Source: Acidobacteriaceae bacterium (GTDB lineage Bacteria > Acidobacteriota > Terriglobia > Terriglobales > Acidobacteriaceae). Taken from it: a DNA stretch of 48,530 nucleotides. Positions 8,095-16,570 of the stretch are shown here, one piece after another (position 1 is the first letter of the stretch; every line of letters starts with the position of its first letter). Below the pieces are notes generated by a model, which was not told where the DNA came from, did no database searches, and was given only the letters and a program-made list of their open reading frames with translations. The stretch is from positions 1-48,530 of the forward strand of contig PLXE01000111.1 in assembly GCA_003151335.1 (NCBI GenBank), given 5' to 3'. Both the position numbers and the translations under genes were made by a program.

Positions 8095-9765
8095 ATGTTT
8101 GCGCGTGCCGCTTTCGTCGTGCTTTTCGCCGTGGGATTGTCTGCGCAATCGGATCAGCCGCCCCATGCGCCATCAATCCAGCAGGGCTACCGGATTGCGG
8201 GAGTCGTGGTGAACTGGGCGACCGGACAACCGCTGGCTGGAGCTTCGGTCGCGATCGCTCCAACTACGCAAGGCACAGAACGAGACATATCACGCTCAGT
8301 GACCACTGGCGCCGACGGCCGCTTCGCCTTCGCCGGCCTGAGTCGCGGCAAGTACTCGCTGATGGCGGCCGCACATGGATTCATGTTGCAGGGCTTCGAG
8401 CGCCATGGCATGTATGCCACGGCCATTGTGGCCGGCCCCGATCTCGATTCGGAGCACCTGGTCTTCCGGCTGCAACCGGACGCTGCGGTTGAAGGCCAGG
8501 TCACCGACGAGAACAATGACCCGGTGCAGAACGCCATGGTGCGCCTCTTTCAGCAATCGACGGAAGATGGACGGCAGCGGACCATTCCAACGAACCACGG
8601 GCAGAGCGATGATCAGGGCCAGTTCCACATCGGCCATCTGGCGCCGGGAACGTATTATCTCGCCGTCTCGGCGCGTCCCTGGTATGCACAAAACAGTCGT
8701 GTGATTTTGCGCCGGAAATCGAACAATCCCGACGCCGAGGCGCGAGCGGCGCAAGAGGCCGCTGCGCTCGACGTGACCTACCCTCTCACCTTCTACCCTG
8801 ACTCCCCGGATTCGGCGGGCGCGAGTCCGATCGTGCTGCATCCCGGTGAGCGGCTCACAGCGGGCGTGGTCCTGCGGGCCGTGCCGTCGCTGCATCTCAG
8901 AATCCGCACCAGCATTTCTGGCGCCGGCGATGCGGGGATGGTCGGGTTCCCGCGAGTGTTGCAGCGCATCTTCGATGGCTACCTGGACTCCGTATTCAAC
9001 GCTCCCGAGTCATCGGTGGAACCGGGCATAGTCGAGATCGCCGGCTTGGCGCCTGGGCACTACGTTATCGAGATGCCGAGTTCGAAGGGCGCCAACGACA
9101 AAGGCGCCAATCGCGAGGGATACCGCGAAGTTGATCTCGCCGGCGATCTCGAGGTGAATGCGAATGACAGCTCCGGCTTCGCTGCCGTTGCAGGCTCCGT
9201 ATCGTTTGAGGGCGCGCAGCGCGTCCCGACGGGGTTGGCCATGCAGCTCTCCAATCAGGAGACCAGCGAAAATTTCGCCAGCGAAATCCGGGATAAGGGG
9301 CAGTTCGAGTTCGAGGGAATGAAGCCGGGACGTTATACCGTGGGCCTTCAGGGCAGCGGCGGATATTTCCTGAGGAAAATGTCGGTGACCGGGGCAAAGC
9401 TGACGGGGCGCACGCTGGAGATCGGCAGCAGCAGCGTCCATATTGCCGCAACGGTAGGGCGTGGTGTCGCGCAGGTGGATGGAATTGCACTGCGCGGCGG
9501 CCAGCCGTTTGCTGGCGCGATGATTGTGCTGGTTCCCCGGGATGCCGCCAACAATTCGCCATTATTCCGCCGCGATCAGAGCGACAGCGACGGCACCTTC
9601 ACGCTGCCCAACGTTATTCCCGGCCAGTACACCGTGCTCGCGCTGGCCAATGGCTGGGACCTGGAGTGGGGCAATCCGGCGGTGTTGCAGCCCTACTTGC
9701 AAGGCGGAGAAGCCGTCCAGATTACCGGCGACGGCAAGCTGCAAATCGAAGTGCAGGTGCAATAA
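8095..9765 (+). CDS. Secreted carboxypeptidase-regulatory-like domain protein (second of pair)
   Basis: A 556-residue paralogue of the preceding protein. It starts with a short clean signal peptide (residues 1-17, cleavage after GLSA). Regulatory-like sandwich domains follow: GVVVNWATGQPLAGASV with DGRFAFAGLSRGKYSL, then EGQVTDENNDPVQNAMV with DQGQFHIGHLAPGTYYL, a region with FEGMKPGRYTV, and a final copy with SDGTFTLPNVIPGQYTV. No enzyme motif is seen. The five-base gap to the upstream gene indicates one transcript. Together they look like a duplicated pair of cell-surface or periplasmic binding proteins; substrate is unknown. Confidence 0.88.
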   Translation: MFARAAFVVLFAVGLSAQSDQPPHAPSIQQGYRIAGVVVNWATGQPLAGASVAIAPTTQGTERDISRSVTTGADGRFAFAGLSRGKYSLMAAAHGFMLQGFERHGMYATAIVAGPDLDSEHLVFRLQPDAAVEGQVTDENNDPVQNAMVRLFQQSTEDGRQRTIPTNHGQSDDQGQFHIGHLAPGTYYLAVSARPWYAQNSRVILRRKSNNPDAEARAAQEAAALDVTYPLTFYPDSPDSAGASPIVLHPGERLTAGVVLRAVPSLHLRIRTSISGAGDAGMVGFPRVLQRIFDGYLDSVFNAPESSVEPGIVEIAGLAPGHYVIEMPSSKGANDKGANREGYREVDLAGDLEVNANDSSGFAAVAGSVSFEGAQRVPTGLAMQLSNQETSENFASEIRDKGQFEFEGMKPGRYTVGLQGSGGYFLRKMSVTGAKLTGRTLEIGSSSVHIAATVGRGVAQVDGIALRGGQPFAGAMIVLVPRDAANNSPLFRRDQSDSDGTFTLPNVIPGQYTVLALANGWDLEWGNPAVLQPYLQGGEAVQITGDGKLQIEVQVQ

Positions 9766-9986
9766 GAACTGATCCGCAAAGGCGACGATCGCCTTATCGC
9801 AACAGGCGGTCGAAAACGAAGTGCCGATTTCGTGGAATTCCTGTTTGCCCGTCTCACAATAATCCGTGACCTGGCTCACTGCGTTGCGCGGCGGTTCGCG
9901 CTGCAATACAGATGCCTGCTGGGGAGTAGGTTCGCCCCTCCGAGCGGTTTTCATATCCGGCTCTATGCCGGGAGGTCGGAATCATC

Positions 9987-10193
9987 ATGCAATCGGAAAA
10001 AGACGAAGTCCTCTGCCCGCTGTGCCACGGCCACGGCCGCGCACACAAAGAGGTTCTGGTGGTGCGTTGGCGCAGCCACGAGTTCGAACTGGCGCTGCAG
10101 AACATTGCCGACGAAGCGTCCTTTGGGACCACTGGCGGCCTCGACAGTCCGTTTGAGACTAAAGAGCCCGTTTACAGCAACGAATCTGACTAG
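9987..10193 (+). CDS. Small CxxC protein, unknown
   Basis: A 68-residue protein beginning MQSEKDEVLCPLCHGHGRA. The CPLCHGHG stretch could bind zinc or form a DnaJ-type Cys-Gly turn, but only one CxxC pair is present, so a full zinc site would need the histidines or dimerisation. GGAGG lies 11 bases before the ATG (9971-9975), supporting translation. The stop codon overlaps the outermost strand of a predicted RNA structure that leads glutamate dehydrogenase. I do not recognise the family. Confidence 0.6.
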   Translation: MQSEKDEVLCPLCHGHGRAHKEVLVVRWRSHEFELALQNIADEASFGTTGGLDSPFETKEPVYSNESD

Positions 10194-10260
10194 CTGCCTC
10201 CCGACGTCTGCTGCGGCGGACGCCGGAGCCAGTCCTTTGGCTAGTCGCAGACGGACAGCT
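10192..10260 (+). promoter_or_regulatory. Candidate structured leader RNA upstream of glutamate dehydrogenase
   Basis: Nested helices can be drawn by eye: AGCTG (10192-10196) with CAGCT (10256-10260); CGTCTGC (10205-10211) with GCAGACG (10247-10253); inside that, CGGC-GGAC-GCCG (10214-10225) and AGCCA-GTCCTT-TGGCT (10227-10242). This makes a three-way junction capped on an outer stem. I cannot match it to a named riboswitch. Folding was not computed and covariation was not tested. Confidence 0.4.
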
Positions 10261-10265
10261 CACAG

Positions 10266-10294
10266 GATCCACCTGGGCCCGATCACGGTGGGTC
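10266..10294 (+). promoter_or_regulatory. Second leader hairpin before gdhA start
   Basis: GATCCACC (10266-10273) pairs with GGTGGGTC (10287-10294) with one G-U pair around a 13-base loop. It ends about 20 bases before the ATG and just before the weak GGAAAGG ribosome site, where a helper or anti-terminator stem could act. Confidence 0.35.
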
Positions 10295-10315
10295 GCACCG
10301 GAAAGGCCAGTAACC

Positions 10316-11593
10316 ATGCCTGCCACTGCTTCCGCTAGAAAAATTCTGGAAGATCTCAATCCGTTAAACATTGCCGCCCAGCAATTCGAAATTGCCGCCG
10401 ACTACCTGCAACTCGATGCGGGATTGCGTGAGACGCTGCGCCGTCCCCGCCGCTCCATTGCGCTGACGCTTCCCATCAAGATGGACGACGGCGCCATCCG
10501 CGTCTTCGATGCCTACCGCGTGCAGCACAGCAACATCCGCGGACCGTGCAAGGGTGGAATTCGCTATCACCCCAACGTCACCTTCGACGAGATGTCGGCC
10601 CTGGCGGCCTTGATGACATGGAAGTGTGCGCTGGTGGACGTGCCCTTCGGCGGCGCCAAGGGCGGTATTGCCTGCGATCCCAAGCACCTGTCGCGGGACG
10701 AACTGGAGCGCCTCACTCGCCGCTATACCTATGAGATCGCGGCGCTGATCGGCCCCGACCAGGACATTCCCGCGCCCGATGTGAATACCGACGCGCAAAC
10801 CATGGCGTGGATCATGGACACCTACAGCATGACTACGCGTCACGCCACTCCCGCTGTAGTCACTGGCAAGCCGACCGTCCTCGGCGGTTCTCTGGGCGGC
10901 TTCGAAGCCAGTGCAAGGGGATGTCTGTTCGTCCTCCGCGAAGCCGGCAAAGTTGCGGGCGTCGACTTGAAGACGGCCACCGTCGCCATCCAAGGTTTCG
11001 GAAACGTGGGCAGTGTGATGGCGCGACTGCTTTGGGAGGAAGGCGCCAGGGTGATCGCCGTCAGCGATTCGAAGGACGGCATACTCAACAAGCAGGGCAT
11101 CGACATTCCCGCCTTGTTGCGCTTCAAGGCAGCGACCGGCAGCGTCGAAGCTTTTCCCGGGTGCAGCCCAATCCCCAGCGACGAAGTGTTGAAGGTGCAA
11201 TGCGACATTCTCATTCCGGCAGCTTTGGAGAACCAGATCACGATTGAGAATGCGGGCTACGTCCGGGCAAAGATCGTCGCCGAAGCCGCCAATGGACCGA
11301 CCACACCGGAAGCCGACCTCATGCTTGGCCGCAAAGAGGTGATGGTGCTGCCCGACATTCTCGCCAACGCCGGCGGTGTGACCGTCTCCTATTTCGAATG
11401 GCTCCAGGATCTGCAGCAACTCTTCTGGGACGAGGCCGAAGTAAACCGCAGGCTGGAGCAGGTGATGGTGAAGGCGTTTCACGAAGTGCACGACACCACC
11501 AAAAAGTACGGCTGTGACTATCGCGCTGCGGCGTACATTGTCGCCATCGGCCGCGTGGCCCAGGCGGTCATCGAGCGCGGCATCTGGCCGTAA
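10316..11593 (+). CDS. gdhA: Glutamate dehydrogenase (Glu/Leu/Phe/Val family)
   Basis: Catalyses reversible oxidative deamination of glutamate to 2-oxoglutarate and ammonia. At 425 residues it is the normal length for the hexameric family. The substrate domain shows GPCKGGIRYHP (K79), TWKCALVDVPFGGAKGG (K103, catalytic K115) and the conserved Asp in the DVNTDAQTMAW region. The C-terminal Rossmann domain has the dinucleotide turn QGFGNVGSVMARLL. NAD or NADP preference cannot be read reliably. The gene follows a structured leader and is 60 bases upstream of lutC on the same strand, suggesting joint expression of amino acid and lactate oxidation. Confidence 0.96.
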   Translation: MPATASARKILEDLNPLNIAAQQFEIAADYLQLDAGLRETLRRPRRSIALTLPIKMDDGAIRVFDAYRVQHSNIRGPCKGGIRYHPNVTFDEMSALAALMTWKCALVDVPFGGAKGGIACDPKHLSRDELERLTRRYTYEIAALIGPDQDIPAPDVNTDAQTMAWIMDTYSMTTRHATPAVVTGKPTVLGGSLGGFEASARGCLFVLREAGKVAGVDLKTATVAIQGFGNVGSVMARLLWEEGARVIAVSDSKDGILNKQGIDIPALLRFKAATGSVEAFPGCSPIPSDEVLKVQCDILIPAALENQITIENAGYVRAKIVAEAANGPTTPEADLMLGRKEVMVLPDILANAGGVTVSYFEWLQDLQQLFWDEAEVNRRLEQVMVKAFHEVHDTTKKYGCDYRAAAYIVAIGRVAQAVIERGIWP

Positions 11594-11653
11594 AGCAGGT
11601 GCGGTTATTCCGTGCTTTTGACCTCCATTCGTTATAAGCTGCGAGGTTCCCGG

Positions 11654-12202
11654 ATGCAGTCGCTTATGATTTTGGAATCTTCTTCTGTCCTACAGTTCGT
11701 CGAGAACGCCGTCAAAGCGGCGGCCACGGTCGAAGTTATCGATCGCTCCCCGCTTACCTTGCGCGATGCCATCCTGCGCGAAGTGGGAAACGTGACCCGC
11801 ATCCTGTTTGCTCCGCCGCAGGAACTTCCGATTGCACTGTTCAGCGAGTTCTTAAACGATGCGCGAGTGGTGGCAGATCCAACTCCCGACGAGATGGTCC
11901 ACTCAGCAGCGGGAGTGACCGAGGCCTTCGCCGGGGTCGCCAGTACGGGCTCGGTCTGCATCGATGTCAGCTACCAACGCACGGGTATGGTGAGCCTGCT
12001 GGCCCCACTGCAAATCGCCGTGGTCGCGGCTGAGACCATCGTGCCCAAACCGCGTGACCTGTTTCGCGCCGACATGCTTGGCGGTAAAGGGCTGTGGCGG
12101 GACTTTGTGTTCGTCACCGGCCCTAGCGCCACCGCGGACATGGGCCCGCTGGTGCGTGGCGTACATGGGCCACACAAGCTGCACATCATCGTGGTGAGGT
12201 GA
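11654..12202 (+). CDS. lutC: LutC-type lactate utilization protein (LUD domain)
   Basis: A 182-residue LUD-domain protein of the LutC/YkgG group, part of the LutABC iron-sulfur complex that oxidises L-lactate to pyruvate. The C-terminal family block is present: GSVCIDVSYQRTG, then ETIVPKPRDL and VTGPSATADM, followed by GVHGPHKLHIIVV. I start at ATG 11654, which has GAGG seven bases upstream; a GTG at 11612 in the same frame would add 14 residues without family support. Its stop lies three bases before the lutB-type start, so the two genes are translationally close. Confidence 0.9.
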   Translation: MQSLMILESSSVLQFVENAVKAAATVEVIDRSPLTLRDAILREVGNVTRILFAPPQELPIALFSEFLNDARVVADPTPDEMVHSAAGVTEAFAGVASTGSVCIDVSYQRTGMVSLLAPLQIAVVAAETIVPKPRDLFRADMLGGKGLWRDFVFVTGPSATADMGPLVRGVHGPHKLHIIVVR

Positions 12203-12205
12203 GCC

Positions 12206-14467
12206 ATGGCCGCGCCCTTGAATTCCGCGGAGATCCAACCGCGCCAGGTAGCGAACAAGAGCAATAAGAAAGCCCTGCTCGACGCCATCCGCATGACGCT
12301 CGATGTGCAGAGCGCCGCTGTCCGGCACAATACCCAGACCTTTAACCGCAACCGTTACGCCGCGACTGCGCTGATCGGCGATTACGACGAACTGAAAGAC
12401 CGCGCGCGCCTGATTAAAGAGAATGCGCTCGCCAACCTTCCCGAACTTCTGCAGCGGCTGGAAGCCAGCGTGCAAGCCAACGGCGGCCATTTCTACCTGG
12501 CGAAGACTGCAGCCGACGCCAACCAGTACATTCGCGACGTGCTGGTGCGGCACCAGGTCAAGCGGGTAGTAAAGGGCAAGAGCATCACCTCGGAAGAGAT
12601 TAAGCTGAACCACGCCATCGAAGCTGCCGGCATTGCCGTCGCCGAGACCGACCTGGCGGAATTCATTCTGCAGGTCGCCGACGAGCAGCCGTCGCACATT
12701 ATCGCGCCGGCGTTGCACTATTCCCGCGAACGCATTACCGCGCTGTTCAAACGCAAGTTCACTACCGATCTGCCGCTCGACACCGGCGAAGAACTCACGC
12801 GATTCGCCCGCGAGAAATTGCGCGAACAGTTCATCGCCGCCGACGCAGGCATCTCCGGCGCGAATCTGATTGCCGCCGACAGCGGCTCGCTCATGCTGGT
12901 GGAGAGCGAAGGCAACATCCGCATGACGATGACCCTGCCACCGCTGCACATCGCGATTGCCGGCATCGAAAAGGTAGTTCCCTCGCGCACCGACTTCGGC
13001 CCATTTCTTGAGTTGCTACCGGCCAGCGGCACCGGGCAGCCGCTGACGTCCTACGTGAGCATCCTGCATCCGCCCTTGCAGGCGCCCCCGTTTGTCGCGC
13101 CGGGCGGGACCGGCAAGCCGCGCGAGTTCCACCTGGTGCTGATCGATAACGGACGCAGCCGCATGCGCGAAGATCCGGTGCTGCATGAAGCGCTCTACTG
13201 CATCCGTTGCAGCGCCTGCCTGAACTCCTGCGCCAACTTTGAAACGGTGGGCGGGCATGCCTTCGGCGGCGAAACTTATTCCGGCGGCATCGGCGGTCCG
13301 TGGGAAGCCGGCACCGGTACGCTGATGAACGCGCGCTTCAGCGAACTGTGCACTGCCTGCTCGCGTTGCGTGCCGCAGTGTCCGGTGCGCATCGATATTC
13401 CGTGGCTCAACGAGAATTTGCGGCAGCGCATGAATCGGGAGGAACCGCCGTCCGCCGCCAAGGCCGCATTTGGTGCCATGACCGGCAGCGCGGAGCAGGA
13501 CCGGGTTGCACCGCTGCAGAAGCAGTTCTTCGGCAACTATCACAGCCTTGGCAAGTGGGGCACGCGCTTCGCTGCGCTGGCCAACGCGTCCATGCGCCTG
13601 CCGGGAGCGCGTGGCCTGATGGAGAGTGCGTTTGGCGTCGACCGCAGGCGCAAGCTGCCGCTGTTCCCCAAGAAAACCTGGGAGCAGTTGTACCACGAAG
13701 AGCGCGGCGTGAAGCCCGGCGCTATCGACCCCGGCGTGGTGATGCTGGCAGATGTGTTCACCAACTACGGCGCGCCGGAACGCGGGATGGCGGCGATCCA
13801 GGTGTTGCGCGCGGTTGGCCTCGACGTGGCCCTCAGCCCGGTCATGGCGGATGGCCGCGCTGCCATGTCGCAAGGCATGATGGAGACCGCGCAGCGACAG
13901 GCGCGCGCGCTAGCCCCAGTGCTCAAGCGCTACTTGGACGAAGGCAGGAAGATCGTCGTGCTTGAGCCCAGCGTGCTGGCCATGCTGCGCTTCGACTTCA
14001 AGCATCTGCTCGACGATCCGGGAACGCAGGCGTTGCTCGCGCAGAACAGCTTTGAGCCGCTGGAAGTGCTATGGGGAGTCGCGCAGGAGATGCAGCTCAA
14101 CTTGGGACAGATTTTTTCCGCAAGCAAGTGTCCGCAGGGCACGCGGCTTTTCTACCACTCGCATTGCCAGCAGAAGACGTGCAATTCCGCGACGCAAACC
14201 GTCGAAGTGCTGCGCGCAGCGGGCTTCGATGTGGCGACATCCTCGGTGGAATGTTGCGGCATGGCCGGCAGCTTCGGGTACAAGCGCGAGTATTACGAGT
14301 TGAGCATGGCGGTTGGCGAAGACCTGTTTGCGCAAGTGCGTCGCGCCGAAGCGGAGAGCGGACCGCGGACCCTGGTCGCGAGCGGGATTTCCTGCCATGA
14401 GCAGTTGTCGGCAGGATTGGGACGCGAGGTCTTTCATCCCGCGGAATTGCTGGCCAGCACACTCTGA
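12206..14467 (+). CDS. lutB: LutB-type iron-sulfur protein fused to a CCG (LutA/YdiJ-tail-like) domain
   Basis: A 753-residue fusion. Residues about 1-310 are a LUD domain. Two 4Fe-4S motifs follow: CIRCSACLNSC (C332, C335, C338, C342) and CTACSRCVPQCP (C382, C385, C388, C392), as in LutB. From about 500 on it resembles the C-terminal CCG domain of FAD/Fe-S oxidoreductases such as YdiJ, with YHSHCQQK, ECCGMAGSFGY (C683, C684) and SGISCHEQL. In the first half of that domain the usual CCGRP and EPSC cysteines are replaced (A548-D549-G550-R551 and V590). No separate LutA gene is seen, so the tail may supply the LutA role. It would pass electrons from lactate oxidation to an unidentified carrier. 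Confidence 0.88.
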   Translation: MAAPLNSAEIQPRQVANKSNKKALLDAIRMTLDVQSAAVRHNTQTFNRNRYAATALIGDYDELKDRARLIKENALANLPELLQRLEASVQANGGHFYLAKTAADANQYIRDVLVRHQVKRVVKGKSITSEEIKLNHAIEAAGIAVAETDLAEFILQVADEQPSHIIAPALHYSRERITALFKRKFTTDLPLDTGEELTRFAREKLREQFIAADAGISGANLIAADSGSLMLVESEGNIRMTMTLPPLHIAIAGIEKVVPSRTDFGPFLELLPASGTGQPLTSYVSILHPPLQAPPFVAPGGTGKPREFHLVLIDNGRSRMREDPVLHEALYCIRCSACLNSCANFETVGGHAFGGETYSGGIGGPWEAGTGTLMNARFSELCTACSRCVPQCPVRIDIPWLNENLRQRMNREEPPSAAKAAFGAMTGSAEQDRVAPLQKQFFGNYHSLGKWGTRFAALANASMRLPGARGLMESAFGVDRRRKLPLFPKKTWEQLYHEERGVKPGAIDPGVVMLADVFTNYGAPERGMAAIQVLRAVGLDVALSPVMADGRAAMSQGMMETAQRQARALAPVLKRYLDEGRKIVVLEPSVLAMLRFDFKHLLDDPGTQALLAQNSFEPLEVLWGVAQEMQLNLGQIFSASKCPQGTRLFYHSHCQQKTCNSATQTVEVLRAAGFDVATSSVECCGMAGSFGYKREYYELSMAVGEDLFAQVRRAEAESGPRTLVASGISCHEQLSAGLGREVFHPAELLASTL

Positions 14468-14648
14468 TGTGGACACAATTGTGGTGTGGCCCTTGAATCC
14501 TCGAAAGCCGTGCCAGAATGGGATTCCGGACGACTACTATCTGTCACGTCGATCACCTAATTATTTACCTGAGATGTATTTACAAATTGAGAGTTTCGCG
14601 GCACAATTCAATCTGTAGTCAGGCAGTTCTGGGGGAGGGCTGCCTTCC
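14468..14648. other. Intergenic region after lutB fusion
   Basis: AT-richer 180 bases between the lutB fusion stop and the terminator at 14649. No gene or clear promoter is seen. Confidence 0.4.
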
Positions 14649-14688
14649 AGGCGCTCGGCGTTCACACGCTGAGCGCCTCTGATTTTTT
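14649..14688 (+). terminator. Strong Rho-independent terminator after gdhA-lut genes
   Basis: AGGCGCTCGGCG (14649-14660) pairs with CGCTGAGCGCCT (14667-14678) over 12 positions with a single G-U, loop TTCACA, followed by CTGATTTTTT. It fits the end of the gdhA-lutC-lutB transcript. Confidence 0.85.
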
Positions 14689-14875
14689 GGCACAATTTTC
14701 TATTTCTTCCCCAACGGCAGCGTTTCCCGCGTCGGGCTACTCTGGAGTTACCAAACGGCGGCTTGCGTCCACAAGCGGGCGCCAGCATCTAATGTAAGCC
14801 GGAATGTTACGATGAATTGCTGGCTTGGCCGCCACGGCGGGCTGGGCTGAAAACCGGCGACCCTCAGGAGGATAA

Positions 14876-15205
14876 ATGGCAAGTGACGCAATTGTAGAGG
14901 TAACGGACGCCAATTTTGACCAACTGGTGCTGAAGTCAGAGCAGCCGGTCATGGTGGATTTCTGGGCGGCCTGGTGCGGCCCCTGCCGGGCGCTGGCTCC
15001 CATCGTGGATGAAGTGGCGCAGAGCTATAACGGCAGGGTCACATTTGGCAAGATGGATGTGGACAAAAACGCTTCCACTCCACAACGCTACGGAGTGCGC
15101 GGCATTCCCACCTTATTGGTCTTCAAAGGCGGCCAGGTGCGCGAACAGATCGTCGGCTATGTTTCGCGCGAGGTCATCGAAAAAGCGCTGGACAAGAGCC
15201 TGTAA
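14876..15205 (+). CDS. trxA: Thioredoxin
   Basis: A 109-residue cytoplasmic thioredoxin that reduces disulfides in client proteins. The redox motif WCGPC has C34 and C37, and VDFWAAWCGPC plus the cis-proline loop GIPTLLVFKGG are complete. AGGAGG lies a few bases before the ATG. The gene stands alone after a terminator. It is a plausible reductant for peroxiredoxins in the same cell, including the selenocysteine candidate at 32186, but nothing in the sequence proves that link. Confidence 0.97.
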   Translation: MASDAIVEVTDANFDQLVLKSEQPVMVDFWAAWCGPCRALAPIVDEVAQSYNGRVTFGKMDVDKNASTPQRYGVRGIPTLLVFKGGQVREQIVGYVSREVIEKALDKSL

Positions 15206-15251
15206 ATGGCAACGGTTTCCTTCTGGGCATTTCTTAACGCACAGAGAGAAA

Positions 15252-16070
15252 TCATCGTACGCGCCACCTTATCGTGATGGACGGCACGCCCGTCTCCGCC
15301 GGATAGGAACGCGCTTCGACCGCGAGCTCAACTTCCTTCGCAAATAACGCCGGCGAAAGTACAAAAGCTGCGCCCTGTAACTGCAAGCGGACCGTCTCGC
15401 CTTTCGGTCCGATGCGCTGCGGAAATTCGACGCTCTCCTTCGAGCCGCAACACAGATAGAGCGACAGCAGATCGCAAAATTGCAGCACGTCCGTCCAGTA
15501 CTGCACTTCGCTTTCCGCGCGGTCTTGCAGGCGAAGCCAGCGGCGCTGGCGCTGCTCTTCAGACGCCAGAAATTCGCGCACGTGCTGTGTATCTTGGACA
15601 GGATATGTGCCCAAGCTGATCCCAAACTCGCCCAGCCGGCAGAAGTGCCCGCTGACGATCAGGGCGGCGATGGGCGCGACCGCTTCGGCGGAATCAATTG
15701 AGCCTCGCCAGGCCCGCAGGAAATCACCCGCCTTGATATCGAGAAACGACAGCGGTCTGCCTTCTGCGTTCAGAGCGATATTTTCGCCGGAATAGATTGC
15801 GGGAGTCGCGCTCAGCCGCTCGCTTCCGTTGTCGAAATCTTTCCAGCCCTCATCGTGCAGGCTCATGCCGCGTACGATGTCGTCGTCCACCGCAGGCGCA
15901 CCCGCAATCGCAAGCTGCTGGGCTATATCGCCGGAAACCCGCGCGTGATCGGGCTGGCGTACCAGATGATACTTTGCCGAACTGGTCTTCTCGGCGCGGG
16001 CCAAGGCATCCCAGGCGGAGCCGAACCCGTTATCGGCGTGGGCAGGTTGGGTTTCAGGTTGGAGGACCAT
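15252..16070 (-). CDS. DUF3891-family protein
   Basis: A 272-residue soluble protein of the DUF3891 family, whose function is unknown. Features that fit are the HXXXSGDIAQQLA segment near residue 45, VRGMSLHDEGW near 70, and VSGHFCRLGEF near 140, with conserved His and Asp that resemble a metal-binding hydrolase pocket. The gene begins five bases after the stop of the DUF488 gene on the same strand, so both are probably made from one transcript. It converges with trxA. Confidence 0.8.
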   Translation of the reverse strand: MVLQPETQPAHADNGFGSAWDALARAEKTSSAKYHLVRQPDHARVSGDIAQQLAIAGAPAVDDDIVRGMSLHDEGWKDFDNGSERLSATPAIYSGENIALNAEGRPLSFLDIKAGDFLRAWRGSIDSAEAVAPIAALIVSGHFCRLGEFGISLGTYPVQDTQHVREFLASEEQRQRRWLRLQDRAESEVQYWTDVLQFCDLLSLYLCCGSKESVEFPQRIGPKGETVRLQLQGAAFVLSPALFAKEVELAVEARSYPAETGVPSITIRWRVR

Positions 16071-16075
16071 GGAGC

Positions 16076-16504
16076 TTATCTCGGCCGCGCGGCGCGGCCG
16101 CGCTTGGTGGCCGCGGCGCGAATCGGCCCAGTTCCGGTTGGAGGTTTGCGTTCGCCGTCGATCAGTTGTTTCAACACCAGCGCGTTATTGTGCTCTTCGT
16201 TCTTGGAGGCGAACAACAACGTCAGGCGGCGACGTTTCTTCTGTAAGTCATAAAGCTGCTGCAGCGCTGCATTCGCTGCCTCGGTCGTAAGCTCCTTGAG
16301 ATACCTTTCGCGAAACTTGCTCCACCGCTGGGGATGAGCGTGAAACCACTTGCGCAACTCATTCGAAGGAGCCAGGTCCCTCAGCCAGGCATCGAGCGCA
16401 GCGTCGGCCTTTGTCAACCCCCGCGGCCACAGCCGGTCCACCAGTACGCGCGTGCCATCCTGCGGCGATGGCTCGGCGTAAACCCGTTTGAGAGCAACCG
16501 TCAT
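16076..16504 (-). CDS. DUF488-family protein
   Basis: A 142-residue protein of the DUF488 family (YeaO-like group). The signature RVLVDRLWPRGLTKADAALDAW is near residues 19-40, followed by LAPSNELRKWF and a C-terminal LLFASKNEEHNNALVLKQ block, both usual for the family. Biochemical role is unknown. The C-terminal 20 residues are a basic Ala/Arg/Pro tail outside the family core. It is the first gene of a two-gene unit with the DUF3891 gene and is divergent from the cytochrome gene, about 66 bases apart. Confidence 0.87.
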   Translation of the reverse strand: MTVALKRVYAEPSPQDGTRVLVDRLWPRGLTKADAALDAWLRDLAPSNELRKWFHAHPQRWSKFRERYLKELTTEAANAALQQLYDLQKKRRRLTLLFASKNEEHNNALVLKQLIDGERKPPTGTGPIRAAATKRGRAARPR

Positions 16505-16570
16505 GCGAGGTGTATTCTAACTCTGCCGGGGCCGCAGTGCCGGCACAGATTTGCCCGGACACCTGGAAAA

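Noticed and set aside
7109-8263. A long minus-strand frame across the secreted proteins
   Set aside because: Antisense to a clear gene with a regulatory-like domain pattern; such shadows are common in GC-rich DNA.
10364-11491. A 375-codon minus-strand frame in gdhA
   Set aside because: Antisense shadow of a clear glutamate dehydrogenase.
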